From the NCBI GenBank assembly GCA_013289855.1, contig JABCZD010000004.1, forward strand, positions 434,001-498,000: a stretch of DNA of 64,000 nucleotides. Direction: 5' to 3'. Made by a program: the position numbers and the translations under genes. Under the pieces are notes generated by a model. It did no database searches, had not been told where the DNA came from, and worked only from the letters and a program-made list of their open reading frames with translations. This stretch comes from Acidobacteriota bacterium (GTDB taxonomy: Bacteria; Acidobacteriota; Terriglobia; Acidiferrales; UBA7541). This document shows, in pieces, positions 17,882 through 27,476 of the stretch; the first letter of the stretch is position 1, and the number at the start of each line of letters is the position of its first letter.

Positions 17882-18214
17882 TTACTTTTCTTCGTCACCG
17901 CGCAGAAATTCGTAACGCTCGATCGCAGCAACCACGCCGACCGCGCCTTCATCGCGTGTTTCGGTGCGTTGCACGCGGCCCAGGCAGCGCACGCGGACCG
18001 GTCCGGCCAAGGTAATTTCGTTGGGCAGGGTGAGCAAAATCTCTACCGCGGAGCCTTCACGCACATCTTTGGTCAGGAAAAAGTACACGCCACGCGAGCT
18101 GACGTCGCGGGACTCCGTGCTGGTTTCGCCGACCGCGGCGCCCGTGGTCCAGCGCACCGTAAGCGGCAGGCGCATAGTGAAGCGTTGTGTGGTGCGGCGT
18201 TCGGTGCCAGTCAA
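17882..18214 (-). CDS. PilZ-domain protein (cyclic-di-GMP receptor candidate)
   Basis: About 110 residues forming a single PilZ domain. The RxxxR-type motif is present as RRTTQRFTMRLPL and the second motif as DVSSRGVYF (D/N-x-S-x-x-G), so both cyclic-di-GMP contact motifs appear intact. A TTG at 18214 is the likely start because a perfect GGAGG lies 6 bases upstream; the frame itself opens at 18286. It stands alone between the pentapeptide gene and the VTT-domain gene. PilZ-only proteins usually act by binding partners, which cannot be named here. Confidence 0.85.
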   Translation of the reverse strand: MTGTERRTTQRFTMRLPLTVRWTTGAAVGETSTESRDVSSRGVYFFLTKDVREGSAVEILLTLPNEITLAGPVRVRCLGRVQRTETRDEGAVGVVAAIERYEFLRGDEEK

Positions 18215-18487
18215 AGGAAAACCTCCGCGATTGAAAGCAAAGTGTAGCCCCGCTGGGGCCAGGGAACAATAGGACTCCGGGTACAAATCATTTCGGGCCG
18301 GACGAAGTACTTCTGTACTAGGACGAGCGCCCGGAATAGGACCGTTGGTGCCTTTGGCTATCCCTTTATGCCCTTTTATGCCGTGATTCCCTGCCGCTCA
18401 GTCTCTTTCTGGAACACTTTTACCGACTCGCGCGTGAAACGGCGCCCAGGATAGCCTAGCTGGTGCCTTCCGTTACCCGGCGATCTT

Positions 18488-19108
18488 TCAGGCCCGCGCT
18501 GGCACCCGTTTGATGCGCTTGCCGCTATCCTTGATCCAGCCATAGATCGAATAGGCGCTGGCCAGAACGGAGACCACAATTATCGGAGCAAGAATGTACT
18601 TCAGAGTGTCGGATTTAGCCAGCGTAAGAATGCGCCGGCCGTAATAGACCGCCAGGGATCCTTCGATCGCGAAGCGCGCGAACCTGGCCACTGCGATGAT
18701 GGCGAAGAGCTTCTTGCGCGGATAGTTGAACGCCGCCGCCGCGGCCACAATAGCCGTAAAGGGAAAGGGCGGCGGCATCATACTGGCAATACCCACGGCC
18801 CAACCCGCGCGCTTTTCGACCTGCTGCTGCAGGTACTTCATGCGCTTGAGCGAAACACGCTTGCGGATGCTGTCGCCGCCTTTGCCGCTCATCCACATGG
18901 TCAACCAGCAGCCCAGCACCGAGCCGGTGGTGGCGGCCAGCGCGTAAAGCGGCACCAGGTTGTGGTGGCGGACGCTGAGCGCGATCAGCAGAATATCGTT
19001 GCCGAACGGAATGATCAGGAACGTGGAATCGAGGAATCCCACGGTGAGCAGACCAGCGGCGCCCGCGTGGTAGGCAAGATGTCCTAGTGCGCGAAAAAAG
19101 TCGGTCAT
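18488..19108 (-). CDS. VTT/DedA-superfamily membrane protein (YqaA-like)
   Basis: A 206-residue membrane protein with four or five spans. The VTT-domain pattern is visible: an N-terminal re-entrant hydrophobic stretch (GLLTVGFLDSTFLIIPFGND), a GSVLGCWLTMWMSGKGGD segment, and MMPPPFPFTAIVAAAAAF followed by an RFARFAIEG helix with conserved Arg. Members are linked to lipid scrambling or flippase activity and membrane homeostasis. The start ATG at 19108 is the first in frame. Confidence 0.8.
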   Translation of the reverse strand: MTDFFRALGHLAYHAGAAGLLTVGFLDSTFLIIPFGNDILLIALSVRHHNLVPLYALAATTGSVLGCWLTMWMSGKGGDSIRKRVSLKRMKYLQQQVEKRAGWAVGIASMMPPPFPFTAIVAAAAAFNYPRKKLFAIIAVARFARFAIEGSLAVYYGRRILTLAKSDTLKYILAPIIVVSVLASAYSIYGWIKDSGKRIKRVPARA

Positions 19109-19341
19109 GGGGTGCGGGCGACGCGGGGGCTACGAACGATGGTGCCAAAAACTCATGGAATGCGAAGAGCACGTTGCGTACCGCAGCGGCAGCGGCTGCG
19201 GTCACAAATTAGACGACCGCGCGGGACTTTTAGTTGCGGGCGTGATCTGTCGTAGGGAACGGGTACGACTTAGACTACGGCACGCAATCGAGCGATTATC
19301 GAGCACGCCCAAGCTCCGACATCACTTCCACGCTTGAAGAA

Positions 19342-22300
19342 CTATTGGATAGTCGCCGTCACGCCGATCTGGTGAACATTGACGCCCGTCTGGGCCGTCA
19401 CGGTGAAAACCGTGCTTCCTGTGATGACTTGATTGAACGCCGCCGAGGTGGACGGCTGATTATTGGCATCGCCGCTGTACTGCGCGGTAATGGCGCTGGT
19501 GCCGGGGGCGAAGTTGGGGATCTGTGCTTGTGCCACGCCGTTCACGAGCGTCGCGGACGCGTAGCCCACCCCATTCGCAAAGAAAGTGACGGTACCGGTG
19601 ACGGTTTTCGAAGACGTAACCGTCGCCGTGACCATGGCGTTCGTGCCTTGCGGCACTTTCGGTGTGGTACTGGAAATTGTGGTGGTGGTAGGCGCCAGCT
19701 GTGGCGGCGGTGGAGGTTCGATGAAGGAACTACCGCCACCACCGCAACCCAGTGCGAAGATCACCATGCAGAGCAACCCGGCCGAGAGCACGGTTGCTAA
19801 TGTCAGATGGCCGCGCGGGCGGTAAAGCGTTAGCCCCAACAACGCGAGCGCTGCAAGACCTGCAGCCACGCCCAGCGGCCACGAAGGATTGTGCGATTCA
19901 CCGGTCCCCATGCCGAGGATAGATTTTCGTTGGGCACGGACAACGGCCGCCGCTGCCGGTGACGGCGGAATGGAACTCAGCGAGATCATCGCCGTCGCCG
20001 CGACGCTGTTCGCAAGATTGACCGAGGCAGGCATAAATGTGCACGTCGAGCCCACCGGCAAGTTGCCGGAGCAGCTCAGCATCACCGTGCTGCTGAGATT
20101 GCTCAACGGAGTGAAAGTGAGCGTGCCCGAGCCTGTCTGTCCAGCAGTGATTACGATCGGAGGAGGGGCGGCAACGCTAAAATCCGGCGTGGTGACGTTG
20201 ACGGAGACTGGTTGCGAGTTGACCTCAGCGAAATTGGCGTCCCCATAGTAGCCAGCGAAAATAGTTTCGGTGGTGGTTGGATTTAACGTGATGGTGGCAG
20301 TCAACTGGGTGTTACCGTTGGCGTCGGTACCGGAGGTTGGGGTGAAAGAATCACTGAGGTCTCCATCATAGGAGGCAAAAAAACGAATGTTGCCGGTGAT
20401 GGCTGGGCTCTTGACATTTGTGTTGATGGTGACCGTGGCCGTGATGCTCGCCCCGAAAATAATATTTTGCTGGCTTAGGGTGACATTAGCGGTGGTGGGA
20501 TACAAAACCACGAGGTTGAGCGCCGGCGAAGTCGTCGCGGCATAGTTTGCATCGCCGCTATATTTCACGGTGATAGAGTGGGTGCCGCCAGTAGAAATGA
20601 CCGTGCTGCCGAGGGTGCCGTCCAGTTCCGGCGAACCGCCCGGGATGGAAGACAAAGTGACCGTGCCGGGGAGCGCGGTGCTGCCATCGTAAAAAGTGAA
20701 GGTTCCGGTAGGGACCGCACCGCCCAGTGCCGAGGTGGAGAGAATGGCTAACAATGCAAAGTTTTGCCCCGCGATCACGGCGCCCGAGATTTCTGCAACT
20801 TGCGCGGTGGTCGGTGCGGGGGTAATGGTCAGGGCGTAGGGACTCGACGCGCTCTTGGTATAACTGTTGTCGCCGCCGTATTGCGCGACGAGCATGTGTG
20901 TGCCGCCCGAGAATTGCACCGTTTGATCCTCGGTGTAGCCGGCGCTGTTCAATGCAAAGTTTCCCGCGTCCAGCGGTTGCGCGGGTGCACCGTTGTACGA
21001 GTCGGTGATGGTCACGCCGCCTGTAGGACAGCTGAGGGCATTTATGCTGGTACACAGTTGCGTGAGCGAGCCAGCGGAATTGGTAACGTCCGCGCGGACC
21101 AGGTAAGGCATGGCGTAGACCAAGGTGCTAGGCGTATTGCCAGTTTCGTTTCCGGTCTTGGGGTCGAAGACCGGGACGCTGAGGAAGGTCTTGCTGGGTT
21201 CGGGCGCGACGGTTACCGGGACGCCGGTTGAATCGCTGGGCGCGTTGGTACCGTCGCCTTCGTAATGTGCCGTGACGGTGTAGTTGGTTCCACCGGGCAG
21301 ATTTGAAGTGGATCCCGTAGCCACGCCGTTGGCCAACGTAAATTGTCCGACGCTCTGGCTGTTACCGCCGGGCAGGGCCGCGACGAGCGCTACCTGACCT
21401 ACCGCAGCGGCGGGGCTTACCACGACGTTCACGCTGACGGATGCGCCGTGCGTGATGCTGACCGCCGAGCCGCTGTTCAACGTAAGCGTAGTGCTGGTGG
21501 ATGTAGAGTTTGCGGACTTCCAGTTGGTGGCCAGATTCATGGCGTTGACGGAGCCCAATCCGCTGGCCAAGTCGTAGCCCGTGGTAGTCGTCCACGCCGG
21601 AACTTTCGGCGTGGTGTTGGCGGTAGTAATCAGAACTCCCGTGTCGCTCTTGAGGGTTGCGCTGCAGTTTAGCGTCCCGCCGGTGCAGGGCACGGAGTTG
21701 TTGCCGACGCCGGTCTTGGTCAGAAAGCTGTCGCCGCTGGTCACGTCGTTAAACGTGCACGCCACCACCGGAGTTGCGGAGGAGTTGCAATTCAGCGCTG
21801 GTGTGACGTTGGCCTGCTTCTTGGCCAGCGCATAAAGAACATTGTTGGCGATGCCCTGGCGGCTGCCCAGATTCTGCTTCTGCTGCGAATGATTGATAAG
21901 CGCCATGATGCCTGCGAAGGATGGCGCGGAGGCGGAAGTCCCGCCGACCAGGAAGTAGGAGAAATCCTGAACGCCGGCCTGGCAATAACCGCCCTGGTCG
22001 GCCACGCAAATCAGGTATCCGGAGCCAGTAAAGCCGTTGCTGGCAAAAAGTGATACGTCCGGAATGTCACGCTTGCCGTCTTGCGGCACGCCCGTGCCAG
22101 ACTGCCACGAGGGCTTGGGGTAGATGGTGCTGGTTCCACCGCTGCCCGCAACGATGTTGAGAAGGTCTCCGCCAATTTGCGAGGTACCGCAACCGACTAG
22201 TCCCAATTGTGCGCAGGAATCGTTCCAGGGGACTTCCGGGATATAGCCAAGCGCCGAGCCGAGCGTCACCGGATCGTTCATGGTGCCCCAAAATTGGGTC

Positions 22301-23697
22301 CACTTGTTGATTTGATCGAAGTCCGTGCCGCCCACGGCCACATTGAACGGCGTCGAAGCGTAGCCGCTAATGGCCAGCCCCTGCGTAGCCGTCATCTCGG
22401 TGTTGAAATCGTCGCAGCCCGCCGAGCCGCCATCGCCGGCGGAGGCGATCGCGGTAATGCCTTGCGCCGCAGCTTGCTCCCACAGGGTGTTGAAGTACTG
22501 ATTGCCGGCGGAGCCCAGCGCTTGCTCGCAATTGCCAAAACTTTCGCTCAAGACTCCCCCGAGATTGTGGTCTACGGCGTAGAGTGCCGCGAGATCCTGC
22601 CCGCCGGAAACCTCCGTGTTCTGAGCGACCACAAACTGGATGGTGGCATTCTTGGCCACGGCGCCTGACCACTCGACGTCCAGGTCCGCCTCGACCTCGT
22701 CGCTGTTGACTCCCGGATCGACGCCATCGACGGTCACATTGGCACTGGTGAAGTTGTTCGAAAGGCCGAAGAGCGCGCGAAAATTCTGGATATCCGAGAC
22801 ATTGATGTTGGAATCGCCGACCACCGCGATGGTTTGACCAGTGCCATCGATACCGCTGCTCCACAGCGGCGTTACGTTGTAGATGGTGGCGAAGTCCGCC
22901 GGAACCACGGGGAAATTTTGTCCAGCACCTCCCGGTGGGGTGTACAGCGGGCGACTCACGGATGAATTCGCGGACGGCGCAGCAAGCGCATGCACCGCTC
23001 CGGTCTTGCGCGAACGTTCAAACGCCCCCACACCGAGCAGATGCGAGGTAGCCGGAAAATTGTGCAGCGAGACAATCCCTGAGACAACTGGGGCCAACGC
23101 CGCGGGAATTTCCGGATCGCTGGCATTGGCGGTGTGTTCTACCCCGCCAATCAGATAACGATGAATCTCGGTGTGAAACGCGCTGCGGACTTGTCCCGCG
23201 GTGCCGTCAAATTCGATCAGCGTGCGTCCCGCCGATACGCGGTTGACGTGAAAGCCCTGCGCCATAAGCCAGGACGTGATGGTTTGCACGTCCGCCGCCG
23301 CCGGACCAAACTGCGCGCCAAATTGCTCTGGAGTCAGCCAGGCATGATAATCCGGCGAGAACTTGTTTTGCTGATCCGCGAGCAACTGCCGCAGCGCCAC
23401 TTCCTGCGCCGCGCTGCGCTGCAGCAATAGCAACATGCGATGCAGCGGCTGCGCATCCGCCACCGCGCCCTGATCGAACTCTGGCCGTGCCAGCGGGTAG
23501 ACGTTTCCGTGGAGCACCACCAGATTGTTCGGATCAATCGCCGCGGTAATTTGCGCGGGTGTGACGACGCCAGACGCGGCGCTTGCCGTCGAGGCTGGCG
23601 TGGTGACAGCGTTCTGCGCGCGGGCGTATCCGCAAAAAATGATTAAGGACGCACACAGGATTACCCGGGAGAACGGCAGGAGCCTTAGAGTTCGCAT
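19342..23697 (-). CDS. Giant secreted sedolisin (S53) protease with Ig-like repeats
   Basis: About 1451 residues. The ATG at 23697 gives a signal peptide (RTLRLLPFSRVILCASLIIF, then CGYARAQ). Next come a pro-kumamolisin activation domain, then the S53 catalytic domain: EADLD (family Glu/Asp pair, about residue 340), SESFGNCE, and the catalytic Ser in GGTSASAPSFAG (about residue 585). Then five or six Ig-like (Big_3-type) repeats with SGDANY/GDGTN motifs. Near residue 1265-1315 two hydrophobic segments end in FALGCGGGGSS, followed by a Pro-rich linker and one more Ig-like domain with SGDANN. Sedolisins are acid-active serine-carboxyl peptidases; this one is probably surface-bound. The longer frame to 23820 lacks a signal peptide. 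Confidence 0.92.
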   Translation of the reverse strand: MRTLRLLPFSRVILCASLIIFCGYARAQNAVTTPASTASAASGVVTPAQITAAIDPNNLVVLHGNVYPLARPEFDQGAVADAQPLHRMLLLLQRSAAQEVALRQLLADQQNKFSPDYHAWLTPEQFGAQFGPAAADVQTITSWLMAQGFHVNRVSAGRTLIEFDGTAGQVRSAFHTEIHRYLIGGVEHTANASDPEIPAALAPVVSGIVSLHNFPATSHLLGVGAFERSRKTGAVHALAAPSANSSVSRPLYTPPGGAGQNFPVVPADFATIYNVTPLWSSGIDGTGQTIAVVGDSNINVSDIQNFRALFGLSNNFTSANVTVDGVDPGVNSDEVEADLDVEWSGAVAKNATIQFVVAQNTEVSGGQDLAALYAVDHNLGGVLSESFGNCEQALGSAGNQYFNTLWEQAAAQGITAIASAGDGGSAGCDDFNTEMTATQGLAISGYASTPFNVAVGGTDFDQINKWTQFWGTMNDPVTLGSALGYIPEVPWNDSCAQLGLVGCGTSQIGGDLLNIVAGSGGTSTIYPKPSWQSGTGVPQDGKRDIPDVSLFASNGFTGSGYLICVADQGGYCQAGVQDFSYFLVGGTSASAPSFAGIMALINHSQQKQNLGSRQGIANNVLYALAKKQANVTPALNCNSSATPVVACTFNDVTSGDSFLTKTGVGNNSVPCTGGTLNCSATLKSDTGVLITTANTTPKVPAWTTTTGYDLASGLGSVNAMNLATNWKSANSTSTSTTLTLNSGSAVSITHGASVSVNVVVSPAAAVGQVALVAALPGGNSQSVGQFTLANGVATGSTSNLPGGTNYTVTAHYEGDGTNAPSDSTGVPVTVAPEPSKTFLSVPVFDPKTGNETGNTPSTLVYAMPYLVRADVTNSAGSLTQLCTSINALSCPTGGVTITDSYNGAPAQPLDAGNFALNSAGYTEDQTVQFSGGTHMLVAQYGGDNSYTKSASSPYALTITPAPTTAQVAEISGAVIAGQNFALLAILSTSALGGAVPTGTFTFYDGSTALPGTVTLSSIPGGSPELDGTLGSTVISTGGTHSITVKYSGDANYAATTSPALNLVVLYPTTANVTLSQQNIIFGASITATVTINTNVKSPAITGNIRFFASYDGDLSDSFTPTSGTDANGNTQLTATITLNPTTTETIFAGYYGDANFAEVNSQPVSVNVTTPDFSVAAPPPIVITAGQTGSGTLTFTPLSNLSSTVMLSCSGNLPVGSTCTFMPASVNLANSVAATAMISLSSIPPSPAAAAVVRAQRKSILGMGTGESHNPSWPLGVAAGLAALALLGLTLYRPRGHLTLATVLSAGLLCMVIFALGCGGGGSSFIEPPPPPQLAPTTTTISSTTPKVPQGTNAMVTATVTSSKTVTGTVTFFANGVGYASATLVNGVAQAQIPNFAPGTSAITAQYSGDANNQPSTSAAFNQVITGSTVFTVTAQTGVNVHQIGVTATIQ

Positions 23698-23939
23698 GAT
23701 CCGCCCACGTACGGAGATTTCGCTCGCCCGTCCGGTAGCACGCAGCGGAGGGACGCAGCGCATCAAGCACCAGTACACCTGCGATGCCCAAATGCGAACT
23801 TGCCAGGCACCCCGGGGCACGCGTTTATGGCCTGCCCCGCAGCCACTTTCGCCGGGAGCCTACCACAAATAGCTGTAACTCGATAGGTACCTATAGCTAG
23901 ATTATTACGGCAGATGCAAAGGCCTTAAAGAGGAACGCC

Positions 23940-24605
23940 TTAGGTGTGGTCGATCAGGCGGTGGTGGATGGCGTACAGCGCCAGTTCCAGACGATCCGAG
24001 ACGCCCAGCTTGTCAAAAATATTGTGAAGGTGGTTTTTCACCGTTTGCTCGGAGATAAACAGTTTTTCGCCGATTTCCTTGTTGCGGAAGCCTTGCGCCA
24101 CCAATTGCACGATCTCTTTTTCACGATCGCTCAATAGCGGCTTTTCGCGCCGCGGGCCGGACTCCGAAGACTTGCTGAAGGCTTTCATGACCTCCGCGGT
24201 CATGCGGTTATCCAGCCAGATTTCTCCGGCATACACACGCTGAATGCTCTTTACCAGCAAATCCGTGGCAGACTGTTTCAGCACCACACCGCGGGCGCCG
24301 AGGCGCATGGCGCGAACCACGTCGCGATCGTCTTCGGCAGCGGTTAGCACGATCACGCGTGTGGGCAGCGTGTCGAAATTCACTTCTTCGAGCACGGCCA
24401 AGCCGTCTTTATCCGGCATGCGCAAATCCAGCAACAAAATGTCTGGTTTAAGCTTGGCGAGCAGCTTGATGCACTCCGTGCCGTTCTGCGCTTCTCCAAC
24501 GATGGTCATTTCCTCGTCGGATTCCAGCATTTTACGCAGACCGTCACGGAAAATGGCGTGGTCGTCCGCCAATAGGACGCGAATTTGTTGTTTAGTTTTA
24601 GCCAT
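23940..24605 (-). CDS. NarL/FixJ-family response regulator
   Basis: 221 residues: receiver domain with DD at residues 14-15, phosphoacceptor Asp60 in DILLLDLRMP, Thr/Lys switch residues (VLTAAED, LKQSA), then a LuxR-type helix-turn-helix (LSDREKEIVQLVAQG ... ISEQTVKNHLHNIFDKLGV). It starts two bases after the kinase gene stop, so the kinase and regulator form a two-gene operon. The 242-bp region to the sedolisin gene start is upstream of that gene, which invites the guess that the pair controls the protease. Confidence 0.93.
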   Translation of the reverse strand: MAKTKQQIRVLLADDHAIFRDGLRKMLESDEEMTIVGEAQNGTECIKLLAKLKPDILLLDLRMPDKDGLAVLEEVNFDTLPTRVIVLTAAEDDRDVVRAMRLGARGVVLKQSATDLLVKSIQRVYAGEIWLDNRMTAEVMKAFSKSSESGPRREKPLLSDREKEIVQLVAQGFRNKEIGEKLFISEQTVKNHLHNIFDKLGVSDRLELALYAIHHRLIDHT

Positions 24606-24607
24606 GG

Positions 24608-26287
24608 TCAGGCGAGCGGTATTTCGATAGTCAGACGCGCACCATGGCCCGGGTTAGATTCGATCGTCAAGACGCCCCCCACCGTGCGCGTTCTTTCTTT
24701 GATTGAAATTGGTCCCAAACGCAGGCGATCCAATTCATCCCCCGTAAATTTGCCTGCGAAACTAAAGCCTTCACCGTTGTCGTCCACCACAAGCGTCAAA
24801 CGGCTTTCGTCCTGCGTCAGTTTTACCACGACATGGGAAGCCTTAGCATGCTTTTTTATGTTGTTGAGTGCTTCACGGTAAATCTGGAAGATCTCCCGGC
24901 AAATGCGGTCGGGAGACTGCAATTCGGCGGAATCGATCAGCAAATCCAGCGCCAGCGAAGACTCATTGCGGAAACGCTCGGCAAAACCGCGCATTAAATC
25001 GACCAAATCGGCGCTCTGCACGCGCAGCGGACGCAGGTCCGTGACCATGTGGCGGAGCTCCGCGCCTTCGTTGCGCACCGTCTGCTGCAGGTTGGCCAAG
25101 CCGCTGACCGCCTGATCCGGGGTGGTCGGCACACGCCGCCGCAGCACATCGAGCTGGATTTCCACGCTCAGCAGCGTCTGCAGAATCCCATCGTGTAGGT
25201 CGCGCGAAATGCGGCTGCGTTCCGATTCGATGGCCCGCGCGCGCAAGTGGCGCAACAGAAAGATATTTTCCAGCGATGGGCTGATGTGCAAGGCAATGCG
25301 TTCCAGCCAGGCAAGATCAGCCTTCTGAAAGGGCTTGTGGCCGTTGCGGCCGTTCAATAGGAAGAAACGGCCGACCGGCGCTCCAGCCTGATCAAAAGCC
25401 ACCGTCATCAGCGAACGAATCTTCATCTCCGTTTGCGTGGGTCCTGGGATGCGCGGCAGATTCTTCAGGGGACGCCCGTCTCGCCGGTCCCAGCCAAACC
25501 CAGAGCCCGCCCCGATGAGGCTGTTCCAGCACAGGGTGGCTTCCAAATCGTCCAGCAGGAAGCCGTCGGTGCGGGAAAGCGGCAGCGTATCTGGAACTAG
25601 GCGCTCGCTTTCCCCGGCGCGCAAGCGCCACAGGAAGATGCGCTCCAAATCGACGTCGCGATACAGCAGCATGGCCTCTTCGACGGAAAAAGCCATGGCC
25701 AGCTCTTCCAGCAGCAGTCGCAATGATTCTGCCAACCCCTGTTCCACGTTCATGGTGCTGCTGATGCGCGAGAAAAAGGCGTTCTCTGTAGCGTACCGTC
25801 GGCTCAAGTCCCCGAGAAATGCGAGACCCGCGCCGCCGGCAAAGGTCCCCCCGGTAACAGCCAGCCAAGCCAGCACGCGCATGAAGTGCACGTCCCCGAT
25901 GGTGACGGTACTCAGCACCAATCCCAGCGACAAGAGGCCGGCCAGCGGCAGCGCACCGCCAAGCCCCCAGCGGATACCCGCGGCGTAGCAGATGAACAAG
26001 TAGGGGAACCAGAGCGGTACGGAAGAGGGGCTGAGGTACAGCAAGCATCCCAGCGCCAGAATGTCGCAGGCCAGCGGCAGGTGCCAGCCGCGATTGCGCA
26101 GCGCGCTTTGCAGGCGCAGCACCAGCACTGAGAGCAGCAGGTACGCCAGCAGAAACGATACCGAGCGCTGCACGGCTCGCGAAGGGGCAAGTTCAAAAAG
26201 AGCGAGAATCGCCAGAACAATAATGATTAGGCGCGCGTAGACAATCTGGCGCTCGAAATAACGTTGGTCGCTCGGATGGGGAGTCAT
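24608..26287 (-). CDS. NarX-type sensor histidine kinase (HisKA_3)
   Basis: 559 residues. The N-terminal ~175 residues contain about five or six hydrophobic spans without a large periplasmic loop; a GAF-like region follows (about 190-340); then the HisKA_3 dimerisation box with phospho-His in SRISRDLHDGILQ, and a HATPase_c with the N box YREALNNIKKHAKA, G1 VVDDNGEGF and a final GHGARLTIEIPL. The cognate regulator follows directly. The signal is likely sensed within the membrane or by the GAF domain. Confidence 0.92.
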   Translation of the reverse strand: MTPHPSDQRYFERQIVYARLIIIVLAILALFELAPSRAVQRSVSFLLAYLLLSVLVLRLQSALRNRGWHLPLACDILALGCLLYLSPSSVPLWFPYLFICYAAGIRWGLGGALPLAGLLSLGLVLSTVTIGDVHFMRVLAWLAVTGGTFAGGAGLAFLGDLSRRYATENAFFSRISSTMNVEQGLAESLRLLLEELAMAFSVEEAMLLYRDVDLERIFLWRLRAGESERLVPDTLPLSRTDGFLLDDLEATLCWNSLIGAGSGFGWDRRDGRPLKNLPRIPGPTQTEMKIRSLMTVAFDQAGAPVGRFFLLNGRNGHKPFQKADLAWLERIALHISPSLENIFLLRHLRARAIESERSRISRDLHDGILQTLLSVEIQLDVLRRRVPTTPDQAVSGLANLQQTVRNEGAELRHMVTDLRPLRVQSADLVDLMRGFAERFRNESSLALDLLIDSAELQSPDRICREIFQIYREALNNIKKHAKASHVVVKLTQDESRLTLVVDDNGEGFSFAGKFTGDELDRLRLGPISIKERTRTVGGVLTIESNPGHGARLTIEIPLA

Positions 26288-26425
26288 GCGCGCAAAGGCT
26301 TTGCTGCGTCCTAGTTTAGCAAGGGCGCCACGATTGGAAGCACGGCGTTTCCATCGTCGTAGGTGCGCGGTGCTCTAGATGCAACGGAGTTGGCGTTGTA
26401 GCAAACAACCGAAGGACTGGGTTTG

Positions 26426-26449
26426 GTAGCACAGGCACTCCTGCCTGTG
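26426..26449 (+). repeat. GTAG-headed hairpin, CACAGGCA-arm subtype
   Basis: GTAG (26426-26429) followed by CACAGGCA-CTCC-TGCCTGTG, a perfect 8-bp stem. The same unit recurs at 47488 (plus) and 47540 (minus), and as an outer stem at 56485. It lies in the ~200-bp gap between the transglutaminase and histidine kinase genes, which holds nothing else. Confidence 0.8.
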
Positions 26450-26485
26450 CGCTTTTACCTGGAAATTTGCCCTTGCGCGGCCTGC

Positions 26486-27313
26486 TCAGGTTAGCGGTGG
26501 CAAGCCGTTCCGCACTTCGTCGCTCACGACCGTGAATCTCGTCAATTCCGCAAATCCGAATGACGTGGTAATGGCCACATCCCCAGCATCGCGACCCACA
26601 CCCATCAGCACCCGCCCAATGCGCGGGAGGTTGTGACGGGCGTCAAACGTCCACCACCTCCCGCTCAAGAAAACTTCAAACCAGGCGCTGAAGTCCATCG
26701 GCGACGGCGGCAGGTAGATGCCAATATCGCCAAGATATCCAGTGGTGTAGCGCGCCGGGATATTCATGCAGCGACAAAAAGTAATGGCCAAATGCTGAAA
26801 ATCGCGGCACACCCCGGTGCGCTCGGTATACACGTCCAGCGCCGTTTTTGTGGCGCGGGCAAAGTGGTAGCCAAACTGCACCTTGCTGTGCACCCAATTC
26901 ACGATGGCCTGCACGCGGCCCCAGCCCGGCGCCGTGTGCGCGAAAAGATCCGTGGCGATGTGCGAAAGGCGATCCACTTCGCAGTAGCGGCTGTTCATCA
27001 GGTAAATCAGATTCTCTACGGGTAACTCTTCCACGGGATGTTGCGCGGCGTAATAGTCGATGGGATCGGGCTGGCCGGAGTCTTCAATCAGCGTGGAGTT
27101 CCACAGCCGCACGCGGCCTTGCGGCGCCAGAAAACGCGTGCACACATTGCCAAAACGGTCGGGAAAGGTCTCTGATTTCACCATCGGCTCGATGCGCAGT
27201 TCGTCGGGCTCGCGCAGGTCTGCAGCCCGTGATGGGTGCACCCGCAACATGGCCACGATGGCCACCGGCTGCATCATCTGAAACTCAATGTCATAACCCA
27301 GGCGAATTAGCAT
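26486..27313 (-). CDS. Transglutaminase-like protein with bacterial transglutaminase N domain
   Basis: 275 residues from the ATG at 27313 (LIRLGYDIEFQMMQP is the typical N-domain start); the frame runs upstream to 27673 but that part overlaps a divergent gene. The N-terminal half is the beta-rich Bact_transglu_N domain; the C-terminal half is the papain-like core with the catalytic Cys in GVCRDFQHLA, the ARYTTGYLGDIG segment, and the Asp in FDARHN. Where the classic core has His (H-A-W-V-E), this protein reads DFSAWFEVF, with Ser. No signal peptide, so it is probably cytoplasmic. It is divergent from the Gfo/Idh/MocA gene. Confidence 0.85.
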   Translation of the reverse strand: MLIRLGYDIEFQMMQPVAIVAMLRVHPSRAADLREPDELRIEPMVKSETFPDRFGNVCTRFLAPQGRVRLWNSTLIEDSGQPDPIDYYAAQHPVEELPVENLIYLMNSRYCEVDRLSHIATDLFAHTAPGWGRVQAIVNWVHSKVQFGYHFARATKTALDVYTERTGVCRDFQHLAITFCRCMNIPARYTTGYLGDIGIYLPPSPMDFSAWFEVFLSGRWWTFDARHNLPRIGRVLMGVGRDAGDVAITTSFGFAELTRFTVVSDEVRNGLPPLT

Positions 27314-27476
27314 GTGCGCATTGGATGCATAAATAGCGGGAAACGAGGCGATTGTAGTCCTTCTGGCGTGCCGACAAGCGAAAATCGCTATGCAAAATGT
27401 GATTCCATTGCATCGCGATTGCCACGCGGGTAGCATGGGGCGCGTTTCACCCGTCGCATTGGGGAAGAGGCACTTC

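Noticed and set aside
23698..23939. Cyclic-di-GMP or other riboswitch upstream of the sedolisin gene
   Set aside because: I looked for the GEMM core and other familiar signatures and saw none.
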